A stretch of DNA of 5,926 nt from Halovenus sp. (lineage in GTDB: Archaea; Halobacteriota; Halobacteria; Halobacteriales; Haloarculaceae). Made by a program: the position numbers and the translations under genes. Of this stretch, positions 5,850 through 5,926 are shown in pieces (within the stretch, counting starts at the first letter, position 1; each line of letters begins with the position of its first letter). The notes beneath the pieces are model-generated. The model was given only the letters and a program-made list of their open reading frames with translations, was not told the DNA's origin and searched no databases. Location of the stretch: NCBI GenBank assembly GCA_003551265.1, contig PUMG01000178.1, positions 1 through 5,926 of the forward strand, given 5' to 3'.

Positions 5850-5926
5850 TCACTGCGTCGTCCAGCCGCCGTCGACGACGAGGCACTCACCGGTGACGAA
5901 CGACGCCATGTCGCTGGCGAGAAAGA
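5850..5926 (-). CDS. Short-chain dehydrogenase/reductase (SDR), C-terminal end only
   Basis: Only the last 24 residues and the stop (TGA, 5852-5850) are inside the window; the gene enters from the right edge. The readable tail, FLASDMASFVTGECLVVDGGW followed by TTQ, is the classic C-terminus of SDR enzymes. In the family, the SDxASFVTG segment and the VDGGW/VDGGxT ending close the Rossmann-fold domain next to the cofactor. SDR enzymes are NAD(P)H-dependent oxidoreductases acting on alcohols, ketones or acyl-carrier substrates; the substrate cannot be inferred here. The gene converges on the acetyltransferase, with 39 bases between the two stop codons and no clear terminator there. Confidence 0.9.
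   Translation of the reverse strand, partial: FLASDMASFVTGECLVVDGGWTTQ

Noticed and set aside
1..5926. tRNA, rRNA, insertion sequence or integrase attachment sites
   Set aside because: I saw no tRNA-like cloverleaf, transposase motif or terminal inverted repeats with target duplications in the window.

Overview
The window looks like a piece of a haloarchaeal (class Halobacteria) chromosome or large replicon. The DNA is GC-rich, and the predicted proteins are strongly acidic, full of Asp and Glu. One secreted protein carries a Tat-type lipoprotein signal, as is usual in haloarchaea. At least one gene has an archaeal TATA box about 28 bases before its start codon, which fits leaderless transcription.

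Layout, left to right. A DHH-family phosphoesterase gene runs leftward out of the window (1-612, minus; only its N-terminal 204 codons are present). Upstream of it, also on the minus strand, is a NosL-type copper-binding lipoprotein (721-1377). A 218-base divergent intergenic region (1378-1595) separates nosL from a rightward, tightly packed operon: nosD (1596-3599), nosF (3596-4336) and nosY (4333-5163). These three overlap by 4 bases at each ATGA junction. After an 83-base gap comes a GNAT acetyltransferase (5247-5810). The last 25 codons of a convergent short-chain dehydrogenase/reductase (5850-5926, minus) fill the right edge.

How the genes work together. NosD, NosF and NosY form the ABC-type complex that, with the copper chaperone NosL, matures the copper sites of nitrous oxide reductase (NosZ) in denitrifiers. 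NosF is the cytoplasmic ATPase, NosY the membrane part, NosD the outward-facing beta-helix protein, and NosL the extracytoplasmic copper donor. The version here is unusual in three ways. Its NosD carries an additional, cysteine-free NosL-like domain at the N-terminus. Both NosD and NosL carry His/Asp-rich tracts that could bind metal. No nosZ, nosR-like or halocyanin gene is present, and the flanking genes have no obvious tie to denitrification. The most interesting reading is a self-contained copper-delivery module whose client lies elsewhere, either a distant NosZ or another cuproprotein.
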